DNA of 34,450 nt, from the NCBI GenBank assembly GCA_020846995.1, contig JADLCV010000039.1:1-34450 (forward strand). The letters run 5' to 3'. Origin of the DNA: Paracoccaceae bacterium. GTDB taxonomy: Bacteria; Pseudomonadota; Alphaproteobacteria; Rhodobacterales; Rhodobacteraceae. Position numbers and translations under genes: made by a program. This document shows positions 27,292 to 34,450 of the stretch, one piece after another. The notes under the pieces were generated by a model, which worked only from the letters and a program-made list of their open reading frames with translations, searched no databases and was not told where the DNA came from. The first letter of the stretch is position 1. Each line of letters opens with the position of its first letter.

Positions 27292-28008
27292 TCAGGCGCC
27301 GACGGCGACGCGGCCCTGGGCGTGATGATGGGGTGCAGGGTCGCGCAGGACATAGCCGCGGCCCCACACGGTCTCGATGTAGTTGTCGCCGGCGGTCGCC
27401 TCGGCGAGCTTCTTGCGCAGCTTGCAGATGAAGACGTCGATGATCTTCAGCTCGGGCTCGTCCATGCCGCCGTAGAGATGGTTGAGGAACATCTCCTTGG
27501 TCAGCGTCGTGCCCTTGCGCAGGCTCAGAAGCTCGAGCATCTGGTATTCCTTGCCGGTCAGGTGGACGGACCGGCCCTCGGCATCGACGGTCTTGGCGTC
27601 GAGGTTGACGGCGATCTTGCCGGTGCGGATCACCGACTGGGCGTGGCCCTTGGAGCGGCGGACGATGGCGTGGATGCGCGCCACCAACTCCTCGCGGTGG
27701 AAGGGCTTGGTGAGGTAGTCGTCGGCACCGAAGCCGAAGCCCTTGAGCTTGGCCTCGGTGTCGTCGTTGCCCGAGAGGATCAGGATCGGGGTGTTGATGC
27801 GCGCGAGCCGCAGCTGGCGTAGGACCTCGTGGCCGGTCATGTCCGGCAGGGCGAGGTCGAGCAGGATCAGGTCGTAGTCGTAGAGCTTGGCGAGATCGAC
27901 CCCCTCCTCGCCCAGATCGGTGCAGTAGACGTTGATGTTGGCGTTCGTCAGCATCAGTTCGATGCTGCGCGAGGTGGTCGGGTCGTCTTCCACCAGAAGG
28001 ACGCGCAT
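27292..28008 (-). CDS. ctrA: Cell-cycle response regulator CtrA
   Basis: A 238-residue OmpR-type response regulator with the CtrA sequence [28 protein letters not shown]. Receiver domain residues 1-120 with acidic pocket D8/D9, phospho-acceptor D51 and K101; winged-helix domain 130-230 with the [30 protein letters not shown] recognition part and the conserved FICKLRKKL. The CckA-ChpT relay phosphorylates it; in Rhodobacterales it controls motility, GTA release and other traits rather than being essential. The last 13 residues ([14 protein letters not shown]) vary between species. ATG at 28008. sciP lies 117 bp upstream on the same strand. Confidence 0.97.
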   Translation of the reverse strand: MRVLLVEDDPTTSRSIELMLTNANINVYCTDLGEEGVDLAKLYDYDLILLDLALPDMTGHEVLRQLRLARINTPILILSGNDDTEAKLKGFGFGADDYLTKPFHREELVARIHAIVRRSKGHAQSVIRTGKIAVNLDAKTVDAEGRSVHLTGKEYQMLELLSLRKGTTLTKEMFLNHLYGGMDEPELKIIDVFICKLRKKLAEATAGDNYIETVWGRGYVLRDPAPHHHAQGRVAVGA

Positions 28009-28058
28009 GGCCGAGCTCTCCGCACTTTGCCCCCGTGATCCCGCGACCATCGGGGACA

Positions 28059-28077
28059 ATGGTTAACCTGCCGTTAC
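28059..28077 (-). promoter_or_regulatory. CtrA-box-like sequence upstream of ctrA
   Basis: On the minus strand GTAA-N7-TTAACCAT (28077-28059), matching the CtrA consensus TTAA-N7-TTAA at one and three-quarter half-sites, including the full TTAACCAT half. It lies 51-69 bp upstream of the ctrA ATG, suggesting autoregulation. Confidence 0.65.
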
Positions 28078-28125
28078 ACTCGCAGGTTGCAGGAGATTTT
28101 CAACCCTGCGTTGAAGTGGCGCCCG

Positions 28126-28404
28126 TCAGCCTTGACGCAAGCGGCGGATCGCCGTCACCTTCAGCGCCGCCTCGCCATGGGCCTCGACGGCGGCCCGCCA
28201 GAGCGCGAACTCCTCCTCCGACAGGCCGTAGCGCTCGAGCGCCTCGGCGAGCGGGATGAGCCCGGCGGTCACCGCCTGCACCACCCGCGCCTTGCGGCTC
28301 GCGACCCAGCGCCGCGTGTCCTGCGGCGGCAGGTCGGCGCGAGTGAGCACGCTGCCGTCAGGCAGGGTCACCTGTCGCGGACCATCGACGCGCTTGAGAT
28401 ACAT
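28126..28404 (-). CDS. sciP: CtrA inhibitor SciP (DUF1153)
   Basis: A 92-residue DUF1153 protein with the SciP sequence MYLKRVDGPRQVTLPDGSVLTRADLPPQDTRRWVASRKARVV and the helix-turn-helix segment ALERYGLSEEEFALWRAAVEAHGEAALKVT. In Caulobacter SciP binds CtrA at promoters and blocks polymerase recruitment. GGAGGGGAGCG precedes the ATG. It is directly upstream of ctrA, and a CtrA-box-like site lies 57 bp upstream, consistent with a feedback pair. Canonical length. Confidence 0.95.
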   Translation of the reverse strand: MYLKRVDGPRQVTLPDGSVLTRADLPPQDTRRWVASRKARVVQAVTAGLIPLAEALERYGLSEEEFALWRAAVEAHGEAALKVTAIRRLRQG

Positions 28405-28460
28405 CGCTCCCCTCCATCGACCCCACCCTTCCCACCGGCGGCAAGGCTCGCGCCGCAGGC

Positions 28461-28475
28461 TTAAGGGAGGGTGAA
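28461..28475. promoter_or_regulatory. CtrA-box-like sequence between sciP and mnmA
   Basis: TTAA-N7-TGAA on plus, TTCA-N7-TTAA on minus, one mismatch from TTAA-N7-TTAA, 57 bp upstream of the sciP ATG. CtrA activates sciP in Caulobacter, so a site here is expected. It lies just upstream of the divergent mnmA promoter. Confidence 0.5.
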
Positions 28476-28483
28476 ACCGGCGG

Positions 28484-28511
28484 TTGAGACTGCGCCGGTT
28501 TTTCCTATATT
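28484..28511 (+). promoter_or_regulatory. Candidate mnmA promoter
   Basis: TTGAGA (28484-28489), 16-base spacer, TATATT (28506-28511), 34 bp before the mnmA ATG. One of the few AT-rich patches in the window. Confidence 0.65.
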
Positions 28512-28544
28512 CGGCCCGACCCTTTCCCGGCCCCGGACGCCCCC

Positions 28545-29741
28545 ATGCCCCTCGACCGCGCGCTCGCGAACTCGCTTGGCTTCACGAAGCCGCCGGCGGC
28601 GACGCGCGTCGTCGTGGCGATGTCGGGGGGGGTCGATTCCTCGGTCGTGGCGGCGATGCTCGTCGCCGAGGGCTACGATGTCGTCGGCGTCACCCTCCAG
28701 CTCTACGACCACGGCGCGGCCACCGCCCGCCGGGGCGCCTGCTGTGCGGGCGAGGACATCCACGATGCCCGCCGGGTCGCCGCGCGCCTCGGCTTTCCCC
28801 ATTACGTCCTCGACTACGAAAGCGTCTTCCGCGCCGCCGTGATCGAGGAGTTCGCGGCCAGCTACCTCGCCGGGGCGACGCCCGTGCCCTGCATCCGCTG
28901 CAACCAGCGCGTCAAGTTCCGCGACCTGATGGCGACGGCGACCGACCTCGGGGCCGACTGCATGGCCACCGGCCACTACGTCCGCCGCCTCGCCGGGCCG
29001 GCCGGTCCCGAGCTTCATCGCGCCGCCGACCCGGCCCGCGACCAGTCCTACTTCCTCTTCGCGACGACACCCGCGCAACTGGCGTTCCTGCGCTTCCCGC
29101 TCGGCGATCTCCCCTCCAAGGCCGCGACCCGCGCCCTCGCCCTCCGCCACGGGCTCGGCGTCGCCGAGAAACCCGACAGCCAGGACATCTGCTTCGTCCC
29201 CGGCGGCGACTACCGGGCGGTGATCGCCAAGCTCCGCCCCGGGGCGGCCGAACCGGGCGACATCGTCGATCTCGCCGGCCGGGTCCTCGGCCGCCACGAC
29301 GGCGTCCTCGGCTTCACCGTCGGCCAGCGCAAGGGGCTCGGGCTCGGCGGGCTCGAGGCGCCGCTCTACGTCGTCGCCCTCGACCCCGACCGCCGCCGTA
29401 TCGTCGTCGGCCCCCGCGCCGCGCTCGCGACCCGCCGCGTTCCGCTGGCCGAGGTCAACTGGATCGGCGACGACGCGCCCGCCGCGGGCGCCGAGGTGGC
29501 AGTCGAGGTCCGTGTCCGCTCGAGCCGTCCGCCGCGCCCGGCCCTCCTGCGGATGGGCGCGGGCGGGCGGGCCGAGGTCGAGCTTCTCGCCGCCGAGGAG
29601 GGGGTGAGCCCCGGGCAGGCCGCGGTCTTCTACGCCGCCGAGGGCACGCGGGTGCTGGGCGGGGGCTGGATCGTGCGGGACGGGGCCCGGGCGGGAGCGG
29701 ACGGCAGCGCCGCACTTGACGCCCCGCCGCCCCGGCCCTGA
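28545..29741 (+). CDS. mnmA: tRNA 2-thiouridylase
   Basis: A 398-residue MnmA that thiolates U34 of tRNA-Lys, -Glu and -Gln. PP-loop SGGVDSS (residues 27-33), catalytic C119 in [11 protein letters not shown], second catalytic C216 in [13 protein letters not shown], and GHYVRR are all present. ATG at 28545 fits the family start. The C-terminal beta-barrel domain is followed by a short Ala/Pro-rich tail. Divergent from sciP and convergent with lpxB across an 86-bp gap. Confidence 0.97.
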   Translation: MPLDRALANSLGFTKPPAATRVVVAMSGGVDSSVVAAMLVAEGYDVVGVTLQLYDHGAATARRGACCAGEDIHDARRVAARLGFPHYVLDYESVFRAAVIEEFAASYLAGATPVPCIRCNQRVKFRDLMATATDLGADCMATGHYVRRLAGPAGPELHRAADPARDQSYFLFATTPAQLAFLRFPLGDLPSKAATRALALRHGLGVAEKPDSQDICFVPGGDYRAVIAKLRPGAAEPGDIVDLAGRVLGRHDGVLGFTVGQRKGLGLGGLEAPLYVVALDPDRRRIVVGPRAALATRRVPLAEVNWIGDDAPAAGAEVAVEVRVRSSRPPRPALLRMGAGGRAEVELLAAEEGVSPGQAAVFYAAEGTRVLGGGWIVRDGARAGADGSAALDAPPPRP

Positions 29742-29827
29742 AGGAAGGGGCGCGCGGGTCCCCCCGCGGGGTCCGGCCGCGCCCGTGCCCCCCGCCGCCA
29801 CTCCGGGCGCGGACCCGTCCGGGGGGC

Positions 29828-31021
29828 TCAGGACGGGGTGGGGGCAGGGCGGCCGAGGGCGGCAAGGAGTGCCCGCGCCGCGCGCAACCCCGGATCGGGC
29901 CCGCCGCGGCCGAGGCGGTCCATGGTCAGGGCCATCGCCGCCGCCTGCGCCTGCCGTGCCGGGCCCGGGGCGAGAAGGGCGAGGAGCGCCGGCGCCATCC
30001 TCGCCGGCGTGCAGGCCCGGCCGAGGAACTCGGGCACCGCGCGGGTGCCGCTGACGAGGTTGACGAGCGTCACCGTGTCGATGCGGAGAAGGGCGCGGGC
30101 GAGCAGCCGCGAGAGCGGATGGACATCGTAGCCGACGACCATCGGCACCCCCGCCGCGGCAAGCTCGAGCGAGACCGTGCCCGAGGCGGCAAGGGCGGCG
30201 TCGGCGGCCGCGAAGGCCGCGGCCTTGGCCGCCCACCCGTCGCGCCCGGGCTCGACGATCGTCGCCGCGACCGGCCAGCCCCGGGCCGCCTCGGCGACCG
30301 CCGCCGCCACCCCGGCCAGCGTCGGCACGACGACGCGAAGACCGGGCCGGGCGGCGGCGACAAGGCCGAGCGTCGCCCCGAAGGGGCGCGCGAGGCGGGC
30401 GACCTCGCCCCGCCGCGAGCCCGGCAGGGCGAGGACGAGCGGGGCCTCGGGCGGGATGGCATGGCGGGCACGGAAGGCCGCGGCCGCCGCCGGCCCGGCC
30501 GCGGGGGCCGCCGCCGCGGGATGGCCGACGAAGTCGCAGCCCATGCCGGCCTCGCGCATCAGGGGGGGCTCGAAGGGCAGGAGGGCGAGGACGTGGTCGA
30601 TGACCCCCGCCATCCGCCGCGCCCGGCCCGGCCGCCACGCCCAGACCGAGGGCGCGACGTAGTGGATGGTCCGGAGCCCCGGCCGCGCCGCCCGCGCCCG
30701 CGCCGCGAGCCTGAGGCCGAAGTCGGGGCTGTCGATGGTGACGAGCGCGTCGGGGTCCATGGCCGCGACATGGGCCGCCGCTTCGCCCAGCCGGCGGGCG
30801 AGGCGCGGCAGCGCGGGGATGACCTCGGCCAGCCCCATGACCGCGAGATCCCCGATGGGGAAAAGGCTTTCGAGGCCCGCGGCCGCCATCAGGGGCCCGC
30901 CCACGCCCGACACCGCGACCTCAGGGCAAAGCGTCCTCAGCCCGGCGATCAGCGGCGCCCCGAGCGCATCGCCCGAGGGCTCGCCCGCGATCAGGACGAG
31001 CCGGAGGGGTCGCGCGCCCAC
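29828..31021 (-). CDS. lpxB: Lipid-A-disaccharide synthase
   Basis: A 397-residue GT19 glycosyltransferase joining UDP-diacylglucosamine and lipid X. Motifs: LVLIAGEPSGDALGA at the N-terminus, VTIDSPDFGLRLA, HYVAPSVWAWRPGRA, LPGSRRGEVARL and VSLELAAAGVPMVVGYDV. It starts with a GTG at 31021 inside the end of lpxI (31-bp overlap), which places the conserved GEPSGD at the right distance from the start. Last gene of the fabZ-lpxA-lpxI-lpxB string. Confidence 0.96.
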   Translation of the reverse strand: MGARPLRLVLIAGEPSGDALGAPLIAGLRTLCPEVAVSGVGGPLMAAAGLESLFPIGDLAVMGLAEVIPALPRLARRLGEAAAHVAAMDPDALVTIDSPDFGLRLAARARAARPGLRTIHYVAPSVWAWRPGRARRMAGVIDHVLALLPFEPPLMREAGMGCDFVGHPAAAAPAAGPAAAAAFRARHAIPPEAPLVLALPGSRRGEVARLARPFGATLGLVAAARPGLRVVVPTLAGVAAAVAEAARGWPVAATIVEPGRDGWAAKAAAFAAADAALAASGTVSLELAAAGVPMVVGYDVHPLSRLLARALLRIDTVTLVNLVSGTRAVPEFLGRACTPARMAPALLALLAPGPARQAQAAAMALTMDRLGRGGPDPGLRAARALLAALGRPAPTPS

Positions 31022-31833
31022 AGGAAGAGCCCGGCGGCATCGGCCGCGGCGACCGCCTTGGCCCGGTCGAGAACGAGGACCCCCCCGGCCTCGAAGGCGA
31101 TGCCGGCAAGCCCCGCCGCCGCCGCCCCGACGACCGTCGCGGGCCCGAGCGCGGGCCGGTCGACGCGGCAGTCCTGCCCGGGCTTCGGCGCCTTGTAGAG
31201 GAGACCCCGCCGGACCCCGGCCGAGGGGCCCATCGGCACCGGCAGCGCCGCCACCTGGGCGAGGAGCGCATCCGTCCCCGGCAGCGCCTCGGTCCCGAGG
31301 CAGAGCCCGCCGGCGACGACCGCGCCCTGGCCCACGTCGGCCGCGCCCAGGGCGGCGACGATCGCGGCGGCACGGGCGGCGTCGCGCCGCTCCCCCGCCC
31401 CGGGCTCGACCCGCCCGAGGACGCCCGCGGAGGGCAGGAGCGCGGGCGCCACGCTCTCGGCCGCGACGACCGCCAGCCCCGCCTCCTCGATCAGCGCGAT
31501 CAGGACGCGCAGCGCCGCATCGTCCCCCGCCGGCATCGCCGCGAGGATGCGCGGCACGAGCCGGGCGGTGCGGGGATCGAAGAGCCCGGGCTCGAGCCGC
31601 GGCCGGCGCACGGCCCCCGCCAGCACCACCCGGTCGACGCCGAGGGCGGCGAGGCGGTCGAGGAAGGGCACCAGCCGCTCGAGCCGGAGGGGCTCGACCG
31701 CCGCCCCCGCCAGCCCCTCGAGGGGAAAGCCCGCGACCTCGGCGAGGACGGGCTCCTCACCCAGGGCGACCAGCGCCCGGTGGAGGGCGGCGGGCAGGGC
31801 CCCGGTTCCGCCGACGATGGCGATGCGGCCCAC
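30991..31833 (-). CDS. lpxI: UDP-2,3-diacylglucosamine pyrophosphatase LpxI
   Basis: A 280-residue LpxI, the alphaproteobacterial alternative to LpxH, cutting UDP-diacylglucosamine to lipid X and UMP. GGTGALP (residues 8-14) at the N-terminus and KPGQDCRVDRPALGP near the end are diagnostic; D225 is at the same number as the catalytic Asp of the Caulobacter enzyme as I recall it. The start is GTG at 31833, five bases after the lpxA stop. It overlaps lpxB. Confidence 0.95.
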   Translation of the reverse strand: MGRIAIVGGTGALPAALHRALVALGEEPVLAEVAGFPLEGLAGAAVEPLRLERLVPFLDRLAALGVDRVVLAGAVRRPRLEPGLFDPRTARLVPRILAAMPAGDDAALRVLIALIEEAGLAVVAAESVAPALLPSAGVLGRVEPGAGERRDAARAAAIVAALGAADVGQGAVVAGGLCLGTEALPGTDALLAQVAALPVPMGPSAGVRRGLLYKAPKPGQDCRVDRPALGPATVVGAAAAGLAGIAFEAGGVLVLDRAKAVAAADAAGLFLWARDPSGSS

Positions 31834-31838
31834 GGCGG

Positions 31839-32663
31839 CTATTCCAGGGGCAGGATGCGCCGGCTGCTGTCGGCAAGGATGAAGGCCGCGACCTCGGCCA
31901 CGAGGGGGCTCCCCGCCGCCCCCGCCAGGGCCCGGGCACGGTCGGCCAGCGCCCCCTCGCCGCGGGCGAGCCCGTCGTAGGCCGCACGCAGAGCGGCGAT
32001 GTCCTCGCGGCTCGCCCCCCGGCGCTTGAGCCCGACGAGGTTCAGCCCCTCGACCACGGGCCGGGAGCCCATGACCAGGGCATGGGGGATGACGTCGTGG
32101 GCGACCATGGCGCCGGCGCCGACGATCGCCCCGCGGCCGATGCGGACGAACTGGTGGATGCCCGCCAGCCCGCCGACGACGACGTCGTCCCCGAGTTCGG
32201 CGTGGCCGGCGATGGCAGCATAGTTGGCCATGATGAGGCGGTCGCCGATGCGGACGTCGTGGGCGACGTGGGCCCCGGCCATGATCAGGCAGTCGTCCCC
32301 GACCCGCGTCAGCCCGCCCCCGCCCTCGGTGCCGACGTTGAGCGTCGCCCCCTCGCGGATGCGGCAGCGGGCGCCGACCACAAGCCGCGTGCGCTCGCCC
32401 CGGTACTTGAGGTCTTGCGGCACCTCGCCGACGCTCGCGAACGAGAAGACGGTGCTGCCCTCGCCGATCTCGGTCCAGCCGGTGAGCAGGGCATGGGGGC
32501 GCACCGTCACCCCGGGGCCGAGTGTCACCTCGGGGCCGATGACCGCGAAGGGGCCGATCGTGCAGCCCGCGCCGATGCGGGCGCCCTCCTCGATGACGGC
32601 GGTGCGGTGGATGCGCGCCGTGGGGTCGATCGCGCCGGAGGGACGGGCCATGGCCGTCGACAT
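31839..32663 (-). CDS. lpxA: UDP-N-acetylglucosamine acyltransferase
   Basis: A 274-residue left-handed beta-helix acyltransferase, first step of lipid A synthesis. Hexapeptide repeats run from about residue 15 to 200 (IDPTARIHRTAVIEEGARIGAG...), with catalytic H135 in AGAHVAHDVRIG and HQFVRIGRGAIVGAGAMV. I take the ATG at 32663 (MSTAMARPSG), 5 bp after the fabZ stop with AGGA upstream; a second ATG at 32651 is possible. The open frame extends upstream through fabZ without family sequence. Confidence 0.97.
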   Translation of the reverse strand: MSTAMARPSGAIDPTARIHRTAVIEEGARIGAGCTIGPFAVIGPEVTLGPGVTVRPHALLTGWTEIGEGSTVFSFASVGEVPQDLKYRGERTRLVVGARCRIREGATLNVGTEGGGGLTRVGDDCLIMAGAHVAHDVRIGDRLIMANYAAIAGHAELGDDVVVGGLAGIHQFVRIGRGAIVGAGAMVAHDVIPHALVMGSRPVVEGLNLVGLKRRGASREDIAALRAAYDGLARGEGALADRARALAGAAGSPLVAEVAAFILADSSRRILPLE

Positions 32664-32668
32664 CGTCC

Positions 32669-33145
32669 TCAGTCCCTGCGGAAGTCGATCATCGCCGTGA
32701 ACTCGGCCTCGGCAGCCAGATCGGGCCCGACCATGCCGCGGCCCTCGAAGCGCCACACCCGGGCGCCGCCGCGCAGGACGCGGACGTGCAGCTCGAGGAC
32801 GTCGCCCGGCACGACCTTGCGGCGGAACTTGCCGCGCTCGATCGACATGAAATAGACCAGCGCCCCCTTGTTCTCGAGCCCGAGCGTGATCCCTACGAGC
32901 ACGCCCGCGGTCTGCGCCATGGCCTCGATGATCGTCACCCCCGGCATGATCGGCAGGCCGGGGAAATGGCCCTGGAAATGGGGCTCGTTGGCGGTGACGT
33001 TCTTGATCCCGACGGCCGAGGCGCCGGGAACGATGGCGCGGACGCGATCGACGAGGAGGAAGGGGAAGCGGTGGGGGATGATGCGCTGGATCAGCGCGAA
33101 GTCGGCCTCGGTCGTCGCGGGCTCGGGCAGGGCGGCATCGTTCAT
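32669..33145 (-). CDS. fabZ: 3-hydroxyacyl-ACP dehydratase FabZ
   Basis: A 158-residue hot-dog-fold dehydratase. The active-site helix and residues are clear: H60 in [16 protein letters not shown] and E74 in [25 protein letters not shown] precedes it. GGAGCGACCG lies before the ATG at 33145. Normally preceded by lpxD; here an insertion sequence ends 113 bp upstream. A promoter-like pair between the IS and fabZ would allow expression of the lipid A genes independent of upstream sequence. Confidence 0.97.
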   Translation of the reverse strand: MNDAALPEPATTEADFALIQRIIPHRFPFLLVDRVRAIVPGASAVGIKNVTANEPHFQGHFPGLPIMPGVTIIEAMAQTAGVLVGITLGLENKGALVYFMSIERGKFRRKVVPGDVLELHVRVLRGGARVWRFEGRGMVGPDLAAEAEFTAMIDFRRD

Positions 33146-33208
33146 CGGTCGCTCCTTGCGCGGCCGGCGTCCGGGGAAGGCGCGGACGGCCGCCGGCAGT
33201 CCGGTGCT

Positions 33209-33237
33209 GACCTAGCAACTCGGCCCCGGGCTGACAA
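33209..33237 (-). promoter_or_regulatory. Candidate promoter of fabZ-lpxA-lpxI-lpxB
   Basis: Minus-strand TTGTCA (33237-33232), 17-base spacer, TAGGTC (33214-33209), about 64 bp before the fabZ ATG and inside the 113 bp between fabZ and the insertion sequence. Same style as the GTA promoter candidate. Predicted by eye. Confidence 0.5.
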
Positions 33238-33258
33238 GGCGCGAGACGGGCCCGGACG

Positions 33259-33273
33259 GGGCGATCGCATTTG
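33259..33273 (+). repeat. ISAs1-type left terminal inverted repeat
   Basis: GGGCGATCGCATTTG pairs with the sequence at 34436-34450 in inverted orientation with 12 of 15 matches; CGCATTTG is fully shared. Confidence 0.65.
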
Positions 33274-33274
33274 G

Positions 33275-34367
33275 CCGCTGATCGACCTTGCGAAGGCATC
33301 GGTCCAGCCGGAGCGCTTGCGTTTGCGGGCGACGGGGAGCTTGGGGCGGGCGGTTCGGAGCAGATTGAGGGTGAGGCGGCGGAGGATGGCGAGGTTCTCG
33401 GGGCCGCGGTCGGCGCGGCCCGGGCGCGGTCCTCGTCGAAGGTGACGTCGAGCACCCAGTGGAGCGCGTTCTCGATCGCCCCGCGGGCGCGGACGGCGCG
33501 GGCGAAGGCTTCGGGGGTGAGGCGGCGCGAACTCAGATGTTGGCGGGTGGAGGGCGGCCCGTCGTCGCGGCGGGCCTTGACGCGGGCGAGCGTGGCGAGG
33601 CCGGGCATGGTGGGCGCGCCGGGCTCCGATCGGGCGCCGAAGATCCAGCCCACAGAATGGCTTACCCGGTGGCGGGGGGTCTCGATCCGGCCGTGGCCGG
33701 CATCCGTCGTCGCGAAGACCGGCAGTGCCTCGGGCGGGTCGGCGAAGACGGCGGCGACCCCGGCCAGCATCGCCGGGCGGTTCCCCTTCAGCGCAAAGAG
33801 ACAGTCCCCGCCCCGGTCCAGCACCAGCTGCGCGGTCTCTCCCCGGGGCATGGACGGCGTCGCCGGTGACCAGCGCGCCCTCGGGCGCCAGCGTCGAGAG
33901 CAGCGCCCGGGCGGCGGTGATCGCGTTCCCGCCCTCGGGCCCGACGCGGCGGCCGAGGCTGACCCGCGCCCCGGCCCCGAAGGCGGTCACCACCGGGAGG
34001 GGCGAGCGCCCCGGCCGCGCGGTCGAAGGAGCGCCTGAGCGTCTTGCCGTCGATGGCCGGCACCCCCGCAGCATCGGCGCCGAGGTCGTCGAGAAAGGCC
34101 GCGAAGGCGCGCCCGAACGCCTCGGGATCGAGCGGCCGGAACACCCGGCTGAACGTGCCGTGGCTCGGCAACCCGTTCTCAAGACCGGGAAACTCCCGCA
34201 GGAGCCGCTCGCGGTCCAAGGCGAACCCGGCAAGGTCCACGGAAAGCCTCCGCCCCGCAGACCGAGGCCACCAGCGCGATCGCGAGGATGTCGAGCAGGT
34301 CATGGCGCTGCGCGTTGCCCGAGCGCGGGTCGGGCATCCCGCGGAAGACCGCGATCAGCGACGGCAT
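33275..34367 (-). pseudogene. ISAs1-family DDE transposase, frameshifted
   Basis: Pieces of one transposase lie in three frames in collinear order: MPSLIAVFRGMPDPRSGNAQRHDLLDILAIALVASVCGAEAF (from 34367); LREFPGLENGLPSHGTFSRVFRPLDPEAFGRAF and AIDGKTLRRSFDRA; then VVTAFGAGARVSLG and GNAITAARALLSTLAPEGALVTGDAVHA; then LVLDRGGDCLFALKGNRPAML and GAIENALHWVLDVTFDEDRARA; then ENLAILRRLTLNLLR and KRKRSGWTDAFARS. At least four frame changes are needed, near 34255, 34010, 33855 and 33410. The DDE residues survive in the fragments (AIDGK, VTGDA, ENALHWVLDV). Sequencing errors in GC-rich DNA could explain some shifts, but four suggests decay. Confidence 0.85.
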
Positions 34368-34435
34368 CGGCGGGCTCCGCCCGTTCAGGAGTCCCCCAAA
34401 GACTCCAGATCACCCGTCAACGCCAGACCAAATCT

Positions 34436-34450
34436 CAAATGCGGTTCCCC
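34436..34450 (-). repeat. ISAs1-type right terminal inverted repeat
   Basis: CAAATGCGGTTCCCC is the inverted partner of 33259-33273. It may continue past the window end, but the GGGG tip matches the left end, so the boundary is probably complete. Confidence 0.6.

Larger units (their letters stand above)
33259..34450 (-). mobile_element. Decayed ISAs1-family insertion sequence
   Basis: About 1,192 bp bounded by imperfect inverted repeats: GGGCGATCGCATTTG at 33259-33273 and, reversed, GGGGAACCGCATTTG at 34450-34436 (12 of 15 match). The length and the transposase inside it fit the ISAs1 family. Its right end is the last base of the window, so a target-site duplication cannot be checked. The transposase is broken by several frameshifts, so the copy is probably immobile by itself. 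Confidence 0.75.

Noticed and set aside
29742-29827. Bidirectional terminator between mnmA and lpxB
   Set aside because: GC-rich inverted segments exist, but no clean stem with a T-tract on either strand could be defined.

Overview
The window is a very GC-rich (by eye above 70 %) chromosomal segment of an alphaproteobacterium. An intact RcGTA-type gene transfer agent cluster, a ctrA-sciP pair, the fabD-fabG-acpP-fabF-mltG set and a DddP-type DMSP lyase together point to the order Rhodobacterales, probably a marine or saline member of the Roseobacter/Rhodovulum kind. Genes are densely packed, with many ATGA/GTGA stop-start overlaps. No tRNA, rRNA or CRISPR array was found.

Region 1 (1-11330, minus strand): a complete-looking GTA structural cluster read from g1 (small terminase) to g15 (tail-tip megatron, cut by the window start). 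All genes are open and in RcGTA order: g1, g2, g3, g3.5, g4, g5, g6, g7, g8, g9, g10, g10.1, g11, g12, g13, g14, g15. Upstream of g1 lie a 14-bp palindrome, a promoter-like pair and a GNRA-loop hairpin with a T-rich tail inside the presumed leader. A perfect 14-bp-stem hairpin follows the capsid gene.

Region 2 (11360-17443, minus strand): fatty-acid and cell-wall genes fabD, fabG, acpP, fabF and mltG, with an arginase/agmatinase-family gene between acpP and fabF whose first metal-ligand His is Asp.

Region 3 (17640-21444): the divergent ribosomal operon rpsF-rpsR-rplI with promoter and terminator, then dddP with the full iron-ligand and catalytic set, convergent hisI, and a NifU/IscU-like scaffold lacking the third cysteine.

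Region 4 (21700-22045): a small self-contained unit not explained by its neighbours: a perfect alphaproteobacterial LexA box (GAAC-N7-GAAC), a TTGACA -35, a strong Shine-Dalgarno, a 41-codon ORF ending in one transmembrane helix, and a rho-independent terminator. It looks like an SOS-induced membrane micropeptide and is the best candidate here for something undescribed.

Region 5 (22104-28511): ligA-recG, a roughly 970-bp extremely GC-rich repeat tract, then ctrA and sciP, each with a CtrA-box-like sequence upstream. CtrA is the master activator pathway for GTA in Rhodobacter, so regulator and target cluster sit about 16 kb apart.

Region 6 (28545-34450): mnmA on plus, then the lipid A genes fabZ-lpxA-lpxI-lpxB on minus. 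Immediately upstream of fabZ, where lpxD would be expected, is a decayed ISAs1-family insertion sequence with recognisable terminal inverted repeats; its outer end coincides with the last base of the window.
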